From: Stenotrophomonas maltophilia R551-3 | GTDB taxonomy: Bacteria; Pseudomonadota; Gammaproteobacteria; Xanthomonadales; Xanthomonadaceae | Length of the DNA stretch: 64,000 nt | Direction of reading: 5' to 3' | Assembly: GCF_000020665.1 (NCBI RefSeq) | Contig: NC_011071.1 | Coordinates: 610,501-674,500, forward strand | Shown: positions 20,113 to 29,700 of the stretch, piece by piece | Layout of the letters: every line of letters begins with the position of its first letter | Position numbering within the stretch: the first letter of the stretch is position 1 | Notes under the pieces: generated by a model | Database searches by the model: none | What the model was told of the DNA's origin: nothing | What the model saw: the letters and a program-made list of their open reading frames with translations, nothing else | Program-made: the position numbers and the translations under genes

Positions 20113-21215
20113 GGCTGCGCCCGATGCGTTTCGATCTGTACCTGGGCCAGTCGGTATTCACGACGGTGCTGTTGACCTGGACGGTGCTGGTCGGCCTGGA
20201 CGTGGTGATGGCCTTCTCCGGCGAGTTCAAGGACATCGGCAAGAACGGCTACTCGCTGGGCCATGCCGCAGCCTGGGTGCTGTACACGGTGCCGCGGCGG
20301 GCCTACACCTTCTTCCCCACCGCTGCGGTGATCGGCGCCCTGATGGGCCTGGGCCAGCTGGCGGCGACCTCCGAACTGACCGCGCTGCGCGCGCTGGGGC
20401 TGTCGCGCAAGCGCCTGAGCGTGTCGGTGGCGATTGCGCTGTCACTGCTCACCGCAGTGATGGTGCTCAGCGCCGAAACGCTGGGACCCTGGGGCCAGGA
20501 TCGAGCCGATGCGCTGAAGTCCAGCGCCAAATGGGGCCAGGACATTTCCACTGCACGCTACTCCGGGCTGTGGGCGCGGGAGGGCGACACCTTCCTCAGC
20601 GCCGCCGGTGGCGAAGAGCAGCTGGTGGGTGACAAGGGCACGCGGTTGATCCTGCGCGACGTGCGCCTGTACCGCATCGCCGAGGACGGACAGATCGCCT
20701 CGTTGACCCACGCGGCCACCGCCGAGCACGACAACGATGGCTGGGTGTTGACCGGTGTGCGCCGGGATACGTTCGGCGAACGTTCGGCCACGCGCGAGGA
20801 AGTGGCGCGCGAGCCGTGGAATTCCAAGCTGGATGCCGGCGCGCTGGCGACCGGTATCGCCAAGCCGCGCAACCTCAGCGTGGCCGAGCTGCGTACCAGC
20901 ATCGAGTACCGCGAACGCAATGGGCTGGATGCGCGCGACTATGAGGATGTGTACTGGAGCCGCTGGTTCTACCCGGTGAACGTGCTGGCGCTGTGCCTGG
21001 CGGCGGTGCCGTTCGCATTCGGCTCGCTGCGCAGCGGCGGCATGGGCAAGCGCCTGTTCCTGGGCATCCTGTTCGCGCTGGGCTTCTGGTTGCTGCAGCT
21101 GTTCTTCGGCCGCATGGCCGGCGCGTTGAAGTTCGATTACCGCATTGCCTATGCGCTGCCGCCGATCGTGATGCTGGCGATATCCGGACTGCTGTTCCGG
21201 CGCAAATCGGGCTGA
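20109..21215 (+). CDS. lptG: LPS export ABC transporter permease LptG
   Basis: A protein of 368 residues, ATG overlapping the lptF stop. The N-terminal RPMRFDLYLGQSVFTTVLLTW and the coupling helix TSELTALRALGLSRKRL are typical of LptG. A periplasmic domain spans about residues 130-275, with WAREGDTFLSA, and three helices follow (YPVNVLALCLAAVPFAFG, split here). Partner of LptF in the LptB2FG LPS transporter. The gene ends just before a SMAG dimer, and the converging RDD gene lies beyond it, so lptF-lptG is a closed two-gene operon. Confidence 0.95.
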   Translation: MRLRPMRFDLYLGQSVFTTVLLTWTVLVGLDVVMAFSGEFKDIGKNGYSLGHAAAWVLYTVPRRAYTFFPTAAVIGALMGLGQLAATSELTALRALGLSRKRLSVSVAIALSLLTAVMVLSAETLGPWGQDRADALKSSAKWGQDISTARYSGLWAREGDTFLSAAGGEEQLVGDKGTRLILRDVRLYRIAEDGQIASLTHAATAEHDNDGWVLTGVRRDTFGERSATREEVAREPWNSKLDAGALATGIAKPRNLSVAELRTSIEYRERNGLDARDYEDVYWSRWFYPVNVLALCLAAVPFAFGSLRSGGMGKRLFLGILFALGFWLLQLFFGRMAGALKFDYRIAYALPPIVMLAISGLLFRRKSG

Positions 21216-21220
21216 TTCCG

Positions 21221-21288
21221 GTAGCGCCGGGCCATGCCCGGCGGAGGTTTGCGGTAACCCACGTCCGCCGGGCATGGCCCGGCGCTAC
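21221..21288. repeat. SMAG REP dimer, head-to-head
   Basis: GTAGCGCCGGGCCATGCC (from 21221) and its inverse ending GGCGCTAC (21288), about 20 bases apart. Nearly the same units as at 7632-7701. It lies between converging lptG and the RDD gene. Confidence 0.9.
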
Positions 21289-21297
21289 CAGGGCAAT

Positions 21298-21789
21298 TCA
21301 CCGCTTCGGCATGCGCACCAGCCGCGTGCCACTGGCACGGTCGTGCCAGGTCAGCCGCTGGCGGTCGATCAACGCCCACCAGAAGCCGATGCCGCCCAGC
21401 AGCAGCGACAGCGTGCCCACTGCGAAACGCAGCCACAGCTGCCTGCGTCGTAGCGGCGTGCCATCGCTTGATTCCAGCTTCAGCCGCCACGGCCGCATGC
21501 CCAGTGTCTGCCCGCCACGGCGCCAGCTGGCGGTGGCGTACCACCCGGTGATCGCCCAGCACACCGCCCACAGCAGCCACTGCCAGGCACTGAACGGTGC
21601 GATGTTCTCGCGCTGGGTGTGGCCATCAAGGGTGTAGGCGATGGTGAACAGTGTGCCGGCCAGCATCCACAGGGCCAGCACCGGCAACGTGTCGTAGACC
21701 ATCGCCAGCGTGCGCCACAGCAGCAGTGCGCGCGGGCGGGGCATCTCGGTGGTGGCCGCAGTGGCCGTGTCGGTGGCAGGGCGGGACAT
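21298..21789 (-). CDS. RDD-family membrane protein
   Basis: ATG 21789 ([18 protein letters not shown]) gives 163 residues. The RDD family mark is the Arg-Asp-Asp-like region: [18 protein letters not shown] (Arg then Asp in the first helix). Two more hydrophobic segments follow, with the conserved [17 protein letters not shown] between them and a final helix around [20 protein letters not shown] proteins are small inner-membrane proteins, some linked to Na+/H+ exchange, most of unknown role. Divergent from xerD with about 56 bases between the starts, and converging with lptG, the gene order also seen in other Xanthomonadaceae. Confidence 0.85.
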   Translation of the reverse strand: MSRPATDTATAATTEMPRPRALLLWRTLAMVYDTLPVLALWMLAGTLFTIAYTLDGHTQRENIAPFSAWQWLLWAVCWAITGWYATASWRRGGQTLGMRPWRLKLESSDGTPLRRRQLWLRFAVGTLSLLLGGIGFWWALIDRQRLTWHDRASGTRLVRMPKR

Positions 21790-21845
21790 GCGCCGAGCAT
21801 ACGCAATGCTGGCCGCATCCGCAGTCGCCCTCGTATCCTGCACGC

Positions 21846-22823
21846 ATGGCCCCTGTTTCCACCCCCGCCGAACGCCGCCAGCTGGTGCAGCAACTGCCCG
21901 AGCTACGGGCCGATGACAGCCTGCGCATCCAGCGCTTCCTCGATGCGATCTGGGCCGAGAACGGCCTGGCCCGCGCCACCCTCGACAGCTACCGGCGCGA
22001 CCTGGAAGGGTTGGCACGCTGGACCGATGGGCGCGAGGGTGGCCTGGCCGGCATTGAACGTCCCGGGTTGTTCGACTACCTGGCGTGGCGTACCCGGCAT
22101 GGCTGGTCGCCGCGCAGCAACGCGCGCCTGCTGTCGGCGCTGCGCGCGTTCTTCGCTGATGGTGTGCGCCGGGGCGATCGCAGCGAGGACCCCAGTGCAC
22201 TGCTGGATCCGCCGAAGCTGCCGAGGCTGCTGCCCAAGGCGTTGGCCGAAAGCCAGATCGACGCACTGCTGGCGGCGCCGGACATCGACAGCCCGCTGGG
22301 CCTGCGCGATCGCGCCATGCTGGAGCTGATGTATGCCGCCGGGCTGCGCGTTAGCGAGCTGGTGCTGCTGCCGGCCACGGCGGTCAACCTGCGCCAGGGA
22401 GTGTTGCGGGTCACCGGCAAAGGCAGCAAGGAACGGCTGGTGCCGTTGGGCGAGGAGTCGCAGCATTGGCTGGAGCGCTATCTGCAGCAGTCGCGGCCGC
22501 AGCTGGTTGGCAAGGGCAAAGTGCAGGCCTTGGCCGATGGGCAGACACCGTTGTTCATCGAGCCGACGCTGCATGCGTTGACCCGGCAGGCGTTCTGGCA
22601 CCTGGTCAAGCGCCACGCACAGGTGGCCGGCATCGATCCGGCACGGATCAGCCCGCATGCCCTGCGCCACAGCTTCGCCACCCACCTGCTCAACCGGGGC
22701 GCGGATCTGCGCGCGCTGCAGATGCTGCTGGGCCACAGCTCGCTGTCGACCACCCAGATCTACACGCTGGTGGCGCGCGAACACCTGCAGAAACTGCACG
22801 CCCGCCATCACCCGCGCGGCTGA
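21846..22823 (+). CDS. xerD: Site-specific tyrosine recombinase XerD
   Basis: ATG 21846 gives 325 residues. The N-terminal SAM-like core-binding domain spans about 25-110 and the catalytic domain about 125-320. Catalytic residues of tyrosine recombinases are all there: Arg in [10 protein letters not shown], Lys in [12 protein letters not shown], His-x-x-Arg in [11 protein letters not shown], His in [11 protein letters not shown], and Tyr in QIYTLVARE. With XerC it resolves chromosome dimers at dif. XerD rather than XerC is chosen because dsbC follows, the usual xerD-dsbC order, and pepA, a possible accessory factor, is nearby. It is about 20 residues longer at the N-terminus than E. coli XerD (298). 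Confidence 0.92.
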   Translation: MAPVSTPAERRQLVQQLPELRADDSLRIQRFLDAIWAENGLARATLDSYRRDLEGLARWTDGREGGLAGIERPGLFDYLAWRTRHGWSPRSNARLLSALRAFFADGVRRGDRSEDPSALLDPPKLPRLLPKALAESQIDALLAAPDIDSPLGLRDRAMLELMYAAGLRVSELVLLPATAVNLRQGVLRVTGKGSKERLVPLGEESQHWLERYLQQSRPQLVGKGKVQALADGQTPLFIEPTLHALTRQAFWHLVKRHAQVAGIDPARISPHALRHSFATHLLNRGADLRALQMLLGHSSLSTTQIYTLVAREHLQKLHARHHPRG

Positions 22824-22923
22824 GCAGGGGCCTGAACCCTTGCCGCGAGCCCTGCCTGCCATCGCGGCCTGGCAGCGGCGGCTGTGTCAGAATCCGGGGT
22901 CTTCTTCTGTCGCGGACCGCTCC

Positions 22924-23715
22924 ATGCTCCGATTTGCCATCGCCGCCGTGTTCGGTGCGCTCAGCCTGACTGCCTGCGCCCAGCCGGCCCCGCCGGCCGC
23001 CAAGGCACCTGCTACCGCTGCTGCGGCCAAGGCTGCCAGCCCGGCTGCCAACGGCTCGGCCGACCAGGCCGTGCGTGCCGCGCTGACCGCGCTCAATCCG
23101 GGTTTCGAAGTGGATTACATCGGCGCCGCGCCGTTCCCCGGCTTCCGCGAAGTGGTGGTCTCCGGCCAGCTGCTGTACGTGTCCGATGACGGTCGCTACC
23201 TGTTCCAGTCGCAGCCCTACGACACCCGCGCCAAGGGTCCGGCCAACAGCGAAGGCCTGCTCGGCTACCGCCGCGATCTGCTGGCCAAGGCCAACCACGG
23301 TGACCGCATCGTGTTCGCTGCGCCCAATGCCAAGTACACCATCAGCGTGTTCACCGACATCGAATGCGGCTACTGCCGCAAGCTGCACCAGGATATCGCC
23401 GAGCTCAACCGCAACGGCATCAGTGTCGAGTACCTCGCGTTCCCGCGCATGGGCCTGGGCAGCAAGGACTACACCGACATGATCTCGGTCTGGTGTGCGG
23501 CCGATCGTCGCCAGGCGCTGACCAGCGCCAAGCGCGGTGGCAGCGTGCCGGCGAAGAGCTGCACCAACCCGGTGGCGATGCAGTACGCACTGGGCCAGCA
23601 GCTGGGCGTGAACGGTACCCCGGCGATCTTCGCCCCGGACGGTACCCAGCTGGGCGGCTACCTGCCGCCGGCGCAGCTGCGCGCCGCGTTGGAAAAGCTG
23701 TCGGCCAAGCGCTGA
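22924..23715 (+). CDS. dsbC: Thiol:disulfide interchange protein DsbC, predicted lipoprotein
   Basis: ATG 22924 gives 263 residues. A thioredoxin-fold catalytic domain carries CGYC in FTDIECGYCRKLH and the cis-Pro in VNGTPAIFAPDG. The N-terminal dimerisation domain spans about 45-110. A second cysteine pair lies at ISVWCAADRRQ and PAKSCTNPV, as in E. coli DsbC. The signal sequence ends LSLTACAQP, a good lipobox, so it may be anchored rather than free in the periplasm as in E. coli. An Ala/Pro-rich spacer follows. DsbC isomerises wrong disulfides and is recycled by DsbD. Directly after xerD (100 bases). Confidence 0.93.
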   Translation: MLRFAIAAVFGALSLTACAQPAPPAAKAPATAAAAKAASPAANGSADQAVRAALTALNPGFEVDYIGAAPFPGFREVVVSGQLLYVSDDGRYLFQSQPYDTRAKGPANSEGLLGYRRDLLAKANHGDRIVFAAPNAKYTISVFTDIECGYCRKLHQDIAELNRNGISVEYLAFPRMGLGSKDYTDMISVWCAADRRQALTSAKRGGSVPAKSCTNPVAMQYALGQQLGVNGTPAIFAPDGTQLGGYLPPAQLRAALEKLSAKR

Positions 23716-23723
23716 TCAGAACA

Positions 23724-23784
23724 CCGCCGGGCATGGCCCGGCGCTACCGTGGAATGGCGGGTAACGCCGGGCCATGCCCGGCGG
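23724..23784. repeat. SMAG REP dimer
   Basis: CCGCCGGGCATGGCCCGGCG with CTAC at 23744-23747, then GTAACGCCGGGCCATGCC (from 23761). The second unit has GTAA in place of GTAG. Here the units face away from each other, in contrast to the dimers at 7632 and 21221. Confidence 0.88.
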
Positions 23785-23802
23785 ATGCATCATGCGAGCG
23801 AG

Positions 23803-23835
23803 GCCGGGGATGCAAGTCGCACCCCCGGCTTTTTT
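23803..23835 (+). terminator. Rho-independent terminator after dsbC
   Basis: GCCGGGG and CCCCGGC arms around a 13-base loop, followed by a run of six T on the plus strand. It would end the xerD-dsbC transcript; the chitinase gene converges from the right and ends 2 bases further on. Confidence 0.75.
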
Positions 23836-23836
23836 C

Positions 23837-25948
23837 TTATTGCAGGCCGTCACTGACCGCCTTGGTCAGCGTGCCCTGCGCATCGTCACCACTGAACTCC
23901 CAGACGAATGCGCCGCCCAGGCCCTGGGTCTTCACGTAGCCCATCTTGCGGGTGATGTTGGCCGGGGTGTCGAAGCTCCACAACGTGCTGCCGTTGTAGA
24001 TCCAGGTGGCACCGGCGGTGTTGTCGGTGTAGCCCGGCCACGCCAGGTTCTTCAGCACCTTCCAGTCCTCGATGCCGGCTTCATACGTGCCCGGGGCGGC
24101 GCCGGTCGCGGTCTGGTACAGGCCGTTGTTGGCGTTGGCCACACCGGTCCAGCCACGCCCGTAGTAGCCGATGCCCAGGTTGAGCTTGGCGGCGGGCACG
24201 CCACGGCTGATGAAGGCCTCGATGGCGTCGTTGCTGTTGTAGAGCTTCTGGTCGCCGGTGGACGGATCATTCGGCGAATCGAACAGCGCCGACTGGTGAT
24301 TGGTCTTCGCATCCCACGCGCCGTGGAAGTCGTAGGTCATCACATTGATGTAGTCCAGGTACGGGTGGTACGCGGCCGGATCGGTGACGCGGATCTTGTC
24401 GATGCCGGCACCCACCGCTACCGTCAGCAACAGGCCCGGACGCACCGCATCGAGCTGGCGGCGGAACTCGGCCATCAGCGCGGTGAAGTTGGCGTTGTCC
24501 TCCGGCTTGCCACATTCGATGCCGCAGGCCACCGGGTATTCCCAGTCGATGTCGATGCCGTCGAACACACCCAGGGCGGCACCGGCGCCACCGGCACCGT
24601 CGGTCACCGGCAGGTTGCCCTTGATGTAGGCGTCGATGCACGAGGCCACGAAGGCCTGGCGGTTTTCCGGGCGCGCCGCGCTGGAGAAGCCGCGCGACCA
24701 GGTCCAGCCACCCAGCGAGATCAGCACCTTCAACCCCGGGTGCTTGGCCTTGAGCTGCTTGAGCTGGTTCCAGTTGCCGCGCAGCGGCTGGTCCCAGGTA
24801 TCGGCGCTGCCGCTCACGCTCTCGCCGGCACCGAAGGCCTTGGTGTAATCGGCGAAGGCATCACCACCGGCACCGCTGTTCGGATCCGACGGCTGGGTGA
24901 TGCCCACTTCGCAGCGGTTGTTGCGCACGTTGCCGAAGGCGTAGTTGATGTGGGTCAGGCGTGCGGCCGAACCGCTGCTGTCGATGTTCTTGACCCGGTA
25001 GTTGCGGCCGTAGATGCCCCACTGGGTGAAGTAACCGATGACCCGCTTGCCGGTACCGCCGCCATTGCCGGCCAGCGTGGTGGCGCTGATTTCGGTGCCC
25101 TGTGCCGACGCATTGCCGGCGTTGTCGCGGGCGCGCACGCGGTAGCGGTAGGTGGTCGACGCGGTCAGCCCGCCATCGACATAGCTGGCGCTGGACGGCG
25201 AGCCGACCAGGCTGCCGTTGCGGTACACGTCATAGCCGGCCAGGCCGCTGCCACCGGTGTTGTCGGTGGACGGGCTCCAGCTCAGCGCGATGCTGTTGGC
25301 GGTGCGGGTGCCGACCGCCAGCCCGCCCGGCACGCTCGGCGCGGTGGTATCGCCACCGGCGGCGTTGACGGTGATGCTGATGGTCGCCGTGCTGGCGGTG
25401 GCGTTGTTGTTGTCGGTCGCCACCGCGCGCAGCGTGTGGCTGCCGGCGCTGGCATTGGCCCAGCTGGCGGCATACGGCGCATTGGTGGCCACGCCCAGTG
25501 AGCTGCCATCGCGGAAGAATTCGACCTTGGCGACGCTGCCATCCGCATCGCTGGCATTGGCGGTCACGTTGACCGTGCTGCCGGCGCTGAAGGTGGCGCC
25601 ATTGGCCGGTGAGGTCAGGCTGACCACCGGCGGCTGGTTGCTGCCGCTGCCATCACAGGCACCGAGGTTGGTGTAGTAGGGCGCACCGGCCGGATGGTCC
25701 GGCGGCGCGTTCCAGATGTCCTGGTTCGCCCGATAGAGGACGCCTCCTTTCTGCAGGGTATCGCCGGCCCGGTAGATCTTGGCCTGGTCCCACTGGGCCA
25801 CGCCGGCACAGCTGGCGGCCTGCGCCAGGCCGGGCAGGGCAACGGCCCCGGCAAGGGCCAGCAGCCAGGCCAGACGGCGCGGACGACAGCGGTGGAGGGA
25901 GCGTTCGGCACTGCGGACATCGGCACTCAGCACAAGCGGGTCGTACAT
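23837..25948 (-). CDS. chiA: Secreted GH18 chitinase
   Basis: ATG 25948, preceded by GGAG at good distance, gives 703 residues. Order: long signal peptide (about 1-45, ending PGLAQA); CBM5/12 chitin-binding domain (about 46-100, with QWDQAKIYRAGDTLQKGG and YRANQD); Ig-like PKD/Big domain (about 105-195); fibronectin type III domain (about 205-290); GH18 catalytic barrel (about 300-700). The catalytic motif DGxDxDxE is FDGIDIDWEYP (about 460), and the SxGG motif is ISLGGWTWS. It cuts beta-1,4-GlcNAc chains of chitin. The architecture fits known S. maltophilia chitinases; export by the Sec and Xps pathways is likely but inferred. A palindrome at 26092-26103 may be its operator. Confidence 0.95.
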   Translation of the reverse strand: MYDPLVLSADVRSAERSLHRCRPRRLAWLLALAGAVALPGLAQAASCAGVAQWDQAKIYRAGDTLQKGGVLYRANQDIWNAPPDHPAGAPYYTNLGACDGSGSNQPPVVSLTSPANGATFSAGSTVNVTANASDADGSVAKVEFFRDGSSLGVATNAPYAASWANASAGSHTLRAVATDNNNATASTATISITVNAAGGDTTAPSVPGGLAVGTRTANSIALSWSPSTDNTGGSGLAGYDVYRNGSLVGSPSSASYVDGGLTASTTYRYRVRARDNAGNASAQGTEISATTLAGNGGGTGKRVIGYFTQWGIYGRNYRVKNIDSSGSAARLTHINYAFGNVRNNRCEVGITQPSDPNSGAGGDAFADYTKAFGAGESVSGSADTWDQPLRGNWNQLKQLKAKHPGLKVLISLGGWTWSRGFSSAARPENRQAFVASCIDAYIKGNLPVTDGAGGAGAALGVFDGIDIDWEYPVACGIECGKPEDNANFTALMAEFRRQLDAVRPGLLLTVAVGAGIDKIRVTDPAAYHPYLDYINVMTYDFHGAWDAKTNHQSALFDSPNDPSTGDQKLYNSNDAIEAFISRGVPAAKLNLGIGYYGRGWTGVANANNGLYQTATGAAPGTYEAGIEDWKVLKNLAWPGYTDNTAGATWIYNGSTLWSFDTPANITRKMGYVKTQGLGGAFVWEFSGDDAQGTLTKAVSDGLQ

Positions 25949-26091
25949 GGTGTGTCTCCGATCGATCGGTTGGCGCGCGGGCCCGGATGGCGCCGCACGT
26001 AACGCAGGTCCGGACATCGCCCGGGAAGGCGGCGGAGGGGGACGGACGGAGGTACCTGGGAGGCCGGGGAGAGAGTCCGGCGCCAGGTGGG

Positions 26092-26103
26092 GACAACGTT
26101 GTC
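26092..26103. promoter_or_regulatory. Perfect 12-bp palindrome upstream of the chitinase gene
   Basis: GACAACGTTGTC lies 144 bases upstream of the chitinase start. The CG-centred palindrome has the form of LacI-family operators. On the chitinase strand a TTGACC (26120-26115) could be a -35 whose -10 would overlap the palindrome, so repression by occlusion is possible. No lacI-type gene is nearby. Confidence 0.45.
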
Positions 26104-26232
26104 ATCAATCGCGTGGTCAATCCGTGAGCAAGCGCATGGTTCCGGGATCCGGGCCAAGGGCGGCGCTGCGCGCGGTCGGCGGCCATCGGCGGAGCCCCCT
26201 CGTGGCGGGTCGAACTGCGAATTCATGGGCTT

Positions 26233-26350
26233 GGCCGGGCGGGTGGGCATCGCGGGGGACGCCGTAAACCCTTCCCTGGGGGCTTGGCCGCGGCATCCAT
26301 GCCGCGGACACCCCCGCGATGCCCACCCGCCCGACCCTGGACAGTTTCCT
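26233..26350 (+). repeat. Structured hairpin element, copy 3 (variant stem)
   Basis: A perfect 22-bp stem: 26237-26258 with 26311-26332, core GGGTGGGCATCGCGGGG, unlike all other copies. The loop ACGCCGTAAACCC...GCGGACA is nearly identical to that of copy 1, with the inner hairpin CCGCGGCATCCATGCCGCGG and TTCCCT replacing GTCCAT. Confidence 0.78.
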
Positions 26351-26441
26351 GCGGGTGCCAGCCACGAAAGACAGAAGAAAAAAAACAAAAGCAAAAGCCG
26401 GTCGCTCCGCTCTTCATGCCTGATTTCTGATGTTCCCTGGT

Positions 26442-26495
26442 TGCCGGCCAGCGGCCGGCACTACCGGGGAGCATCCACGCATGGCGTGGATCTAC
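26442..26495 (-). repeat. Two SMAG REP units, same orientation
   Basis: TGCCGGCCAGCGGCCGGCA plus CTAC (26442-26464) and ATCCACGCATGGCGTGGAT plus CTAC (26473-26495). The second is the same unit as in modules 1 and 3. Confidence 0.88.
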
Positions 26496-26501
26496 CGCAG
26501 A

Positions 26502-26639
26502 TCGCGGGAAATTGTCGAAGGCGGGGTGGGTCCGGTTGCGGGGGTGTGAGCGGCATGGATGCCGCGACCAAGCCCCCATGGAAGGGTTTACGGCGTCCCC
26601 CGCAACCGGACCCACCCCGCCATCTCCCAGGAAACCCGC
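26502..26639 (-). repeat. Structured hairpin element, copy 4 (canonical stem)
   Basis: A perfect 25-bp stem: 26520-26544 with 26597-26621, core TGGGTCCGGTTGCGGGGG. Minus orientation. The loop holds the shared core with AAGGGTTTACGG and an inner hairpin around GCGGCATGGATGCCGC. The shared flank CTTCGACAATTTCC is found on its outer side. Confidence 0.8.
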
Positions 26640-26739
26640 TGTTGCTGTGGCTTTTGCCTTTGCTCTGGCTGTGGCCTTGGCTTGGGCGCCTCTGCGGGTG
26701 CCGGGCGCCGCCCGGCCAGAGCCCTTCCCCCGCTTCCGG

Positions 26740-26745
26740 TACAAT
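26740..26745 (+). promoter_or_regulatory. Putative -10 box of purL
   Basis: TACAAT, 34 bases before the purL ATG. No good -35 is seen; the region where it would lie begins immediately right of the module 2 outer hairpin. Confidence 0.5.
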
Positions 26746-26779
26746 GTCGGGCCCGTTTCCCAACTACGGTTCCCCGGAC

Positions 26780-29700
26780 ATGATGGTCCTCGAGGGCGCG
26801 CCCGCCCTGTCGCCGTTCCGCCGCGAACGTCTTGAATCCCGCCTGCAGTCCATCGCTCCCTCCCTGCGCATCAGCGGTGCCTGGCACGTCTACTTCGTGC
26901 AGCCCGAAGGCAGCGCCGTCCCCGACCTGACCACGCTGTGCCGCATCCTCGAAGCTGCGCCGCAGGCCGAGGCCGTGGCCGAAGGCGCGGTCAGCCGCAT
27001 CGTGGTGCCGCGCCTGGGCACGCTGTCGCCGTGGTCGAGCAAGGCCACCGAACTGGTGCGTGGTGCTGGGCAGCCGGTCAGCCGGGTCGAACGTGGACTG
27101 CGCATCGACGTGCAGGGCTGGCCGGCCGATGCCGCCGCCCAGCAGGCGCTGATCAAGGCGCTGCACGACCCGATGACACAGTCGGTGCTGGAGAACGTCG
27201 AGCAGGGTCAGGCCCTGTTCTCGACCCCGGCCCGGGGTGAACTGGAGCGGGTGCCGGTGGACCAGCTGGAGGCCGCCAACCAGCGCCTCGGCCTGGCCAT
27301 GGCCCAGGACGAGATCGATTACCTGCGCGAGCGCTTCAGCGCGCTGGGCCGTTCGCCGTCGGACGTGGAACTGATGATGTTCGCGCAGGCCAACTCCGAG
27401 CACTGCCGCCACAAGATCTTCAATGCCAGCTGGACCATCGACGGCCAGGAACAGGACCGTTCGCTGTTCCGGATGATCAAGAACACCCACCAGCAGACCC
27501 CACAGCACACGCTCAGCGCGTACAGCGACAATGCCGCGGTGATCGAAGGGCATCCGGCGTCGCGTTATCGTCCGGACCCGGCCAGCGGTGAGTACCGCAG
27601 CGAGCCGAGCGTGCCCAGCGCGTTCCAGATCAAGGTGGAAACGCACAACCATCCGACCGCGATCGCGCCGTTCCCGGGTGCTTCGACCGGCGCCGGCGGC
27701 GAGATCCGCGACGAAGGCGCGACCGGCCGCGGTGGCAAGCCGAAGGCCGGCCTGAGCGGCTTCTCGGTCTCGCACCTGCGCATTCCCGAGCTGCCGCAGC
27801 CGTGGGAGGCGCCGCGCGCGCTGAACCCGCGCATGGCGCCGGCGCTGGAAATCATGACCGACGGCCCGCTGGGCGGCGCTGCGTTCAACAACGAGTTCGG
27901 CCGCCCGGCCCTGCTCGGCTACTTCCGCAGCTTCGAGCTGCCGGAAGGCGCCGACCTGGTGCGTGCCTACGACAAGCCGATCATGCTGGCCGGTGGCCTC
28001 GGTGCGATCGACCGCGTGCAGGTCGACAAGATCCTGCTGCAGGATGGCGATGCCGTGATCGTGCTCGGTGGCCCGGCGATGCTGATCGGCCTCGGTGGCG
28101 GTGCCGCCAGCTCGGTGGCCTCCGGCGAAAGCGCCGAGGACCTCGACTTCGCCAGCGTGCAGCGCGACAACCCGGAAATGGAGCGCCGCTGCCAGGAGGT
28201 CATCGACCGCTGCGTGGCGATGGGCGCCGACAACCCGATCAAGTTCTTCCATGACGTCGGTGCCGGTGGCCTGTCCAATGCCATCCCCGAGCTGCTGCAC
28301 GACTCGAAGGTCGGCGGCATCATCGATCTGGGCAAGGTACCGACCGACGACCCGTCGCTGTCGCCGATGCAGTTGTGGTGCAACGAGTCGCAGGAACGCT
28401 ATGTGCTCGGTGTCGCGCAGGAGCGCCTGGCCGAGTTCGCCGCACTGTGTGCCCGCGAGCGCTGCCCGTTCGCCGCGGTTGGCGTGGCCACCGCCGAAGA
28501 ACACCTGGTGGTGGCCTACGGCGCTGTTCCGGGCAACATTCCGGCCGATGCGCCGATCGACCTGCCGATGGACGTGCTGTTCGGCAAGCCGCCGAAGATG
28601 CACCGCGACACCGCACACCCGCCGGCACCGCGCTGGCCGGCGCTGAAGACCGGCGGCCTGGACCTGCAGGAAGCCGGCCTGCGCGTGCTCGCGCACCCGA
28701 CGGTGGCATCGAAGAACTTCCTGGTCACCATCGGCGACCGCAGCGTTGGTGGCCTGACCGCACGCGAGCAGATGGTCGGCCCGTGGCAATTGCCGGTGGC
28801 TGATGTGGCAATCACCCTGGCCGACTTCAACGGCGTGGCCGGTGAAGCGATGGCGCTCGGTGAGCGCACCCCGCTGGCGCTGCTCGATGCCGCAGCGTCG
28901 GCACGCATGGCGGTGGGTGAAGCATTGACCAACCTGTGCGCTGCACCGGTCGATGCGCTGGACGAGATCAAGCTGTCGGCGAACTGGATGGCCGCCGCCG
29001 GCCACCCGGGTGAAGACGCGCTGCTGTACGACGCGGTGAAGGCGGTGGGCATGGAACTGTGCCCGCAGCTGGACATCAGCATCCCGGTCGGCAAGGACTC
29101 GCTGTCGATGCAGGCGCAGTGGCACGATCAGGGCGAGGCACACAAGAGCGTGTCGCCGGTGTCGCTGGTGATCACCGCGTTCGCGCCGGTCGCCGACGTG
29201 CGCCAGCAGTTGACCCCGCTGCTCGATCGCGAAGTCGAGAGCGAGCTGTGGCTGATCGGCCTCGGCGCCGGCAAGCAGCGCCTCGGTGGTTCGATCCTGG
29301 CCCAGGTGCATGCCGACCATGGCGACCTGCCGGCCTTCGCCGGTGCCGCGCCGGACCTGGATGACCCGCAGCGCCTGCGTGGCTTCTTCGAACTGATCCG
29401 CGATGCGCGCCAGTCCGGGCTGCTGCTGGCCTACCACGACCGCAGCGACGGTGGTGCCTTCGCCGCACTGTGCGAAATGGCCTTCACTTCGCGCCTGGGC
29501 CTGGACATCACCCTTGATGCCTGGGGCGATGATCCGTTCCGCAGCCTGTTCAATGAAGAACTGGGTGCAGTGGTGCAGATCGCGCGCGAAGACCGTGCGG
29601 CCTTCGCCGACCTGGTCGAGCGCCATGCACTGACCGAATGCGCGCAGCGCATCGCCAAGCCGACCACCGCACCGGTGGTGCGCGTGTCGCTGGGTGGCGA

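Larger units (their letters stand above)
26227..26720. repeat. Composite inverted repeat module 2
   Basis: It lies between the chitinase and purL. Order: structured element copy 3 (+), an A-rich stretch (26371-26399), two SMAG units, structured element copy 4 (-), a degenerate pyrimidine/GCT-rich tract (26639-26690), GCGGGTG, and the outer hairpin CCGGGCGCCGCCCGGC (26701-26716). The left outer hairpin seen in modules 1 and 3 is missing. The right end reaches into the purL promoter region. The remaining part of this 0.8-kb gap (25949-26226) has the palindrome at 26092 and nothing else I can name. Confidence 0.78.

Noticed and set aside
21846..22823. Integrase of a mobile island
   Set aside because: Full XerD features, dsbC follows, and no phage genes, direct repeats or tRNA are nearby.
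26087..26779. N-terminal extension of purL
   Set aside because: It would translate the structured repeats of module 2; the PurL family begins near 26780.
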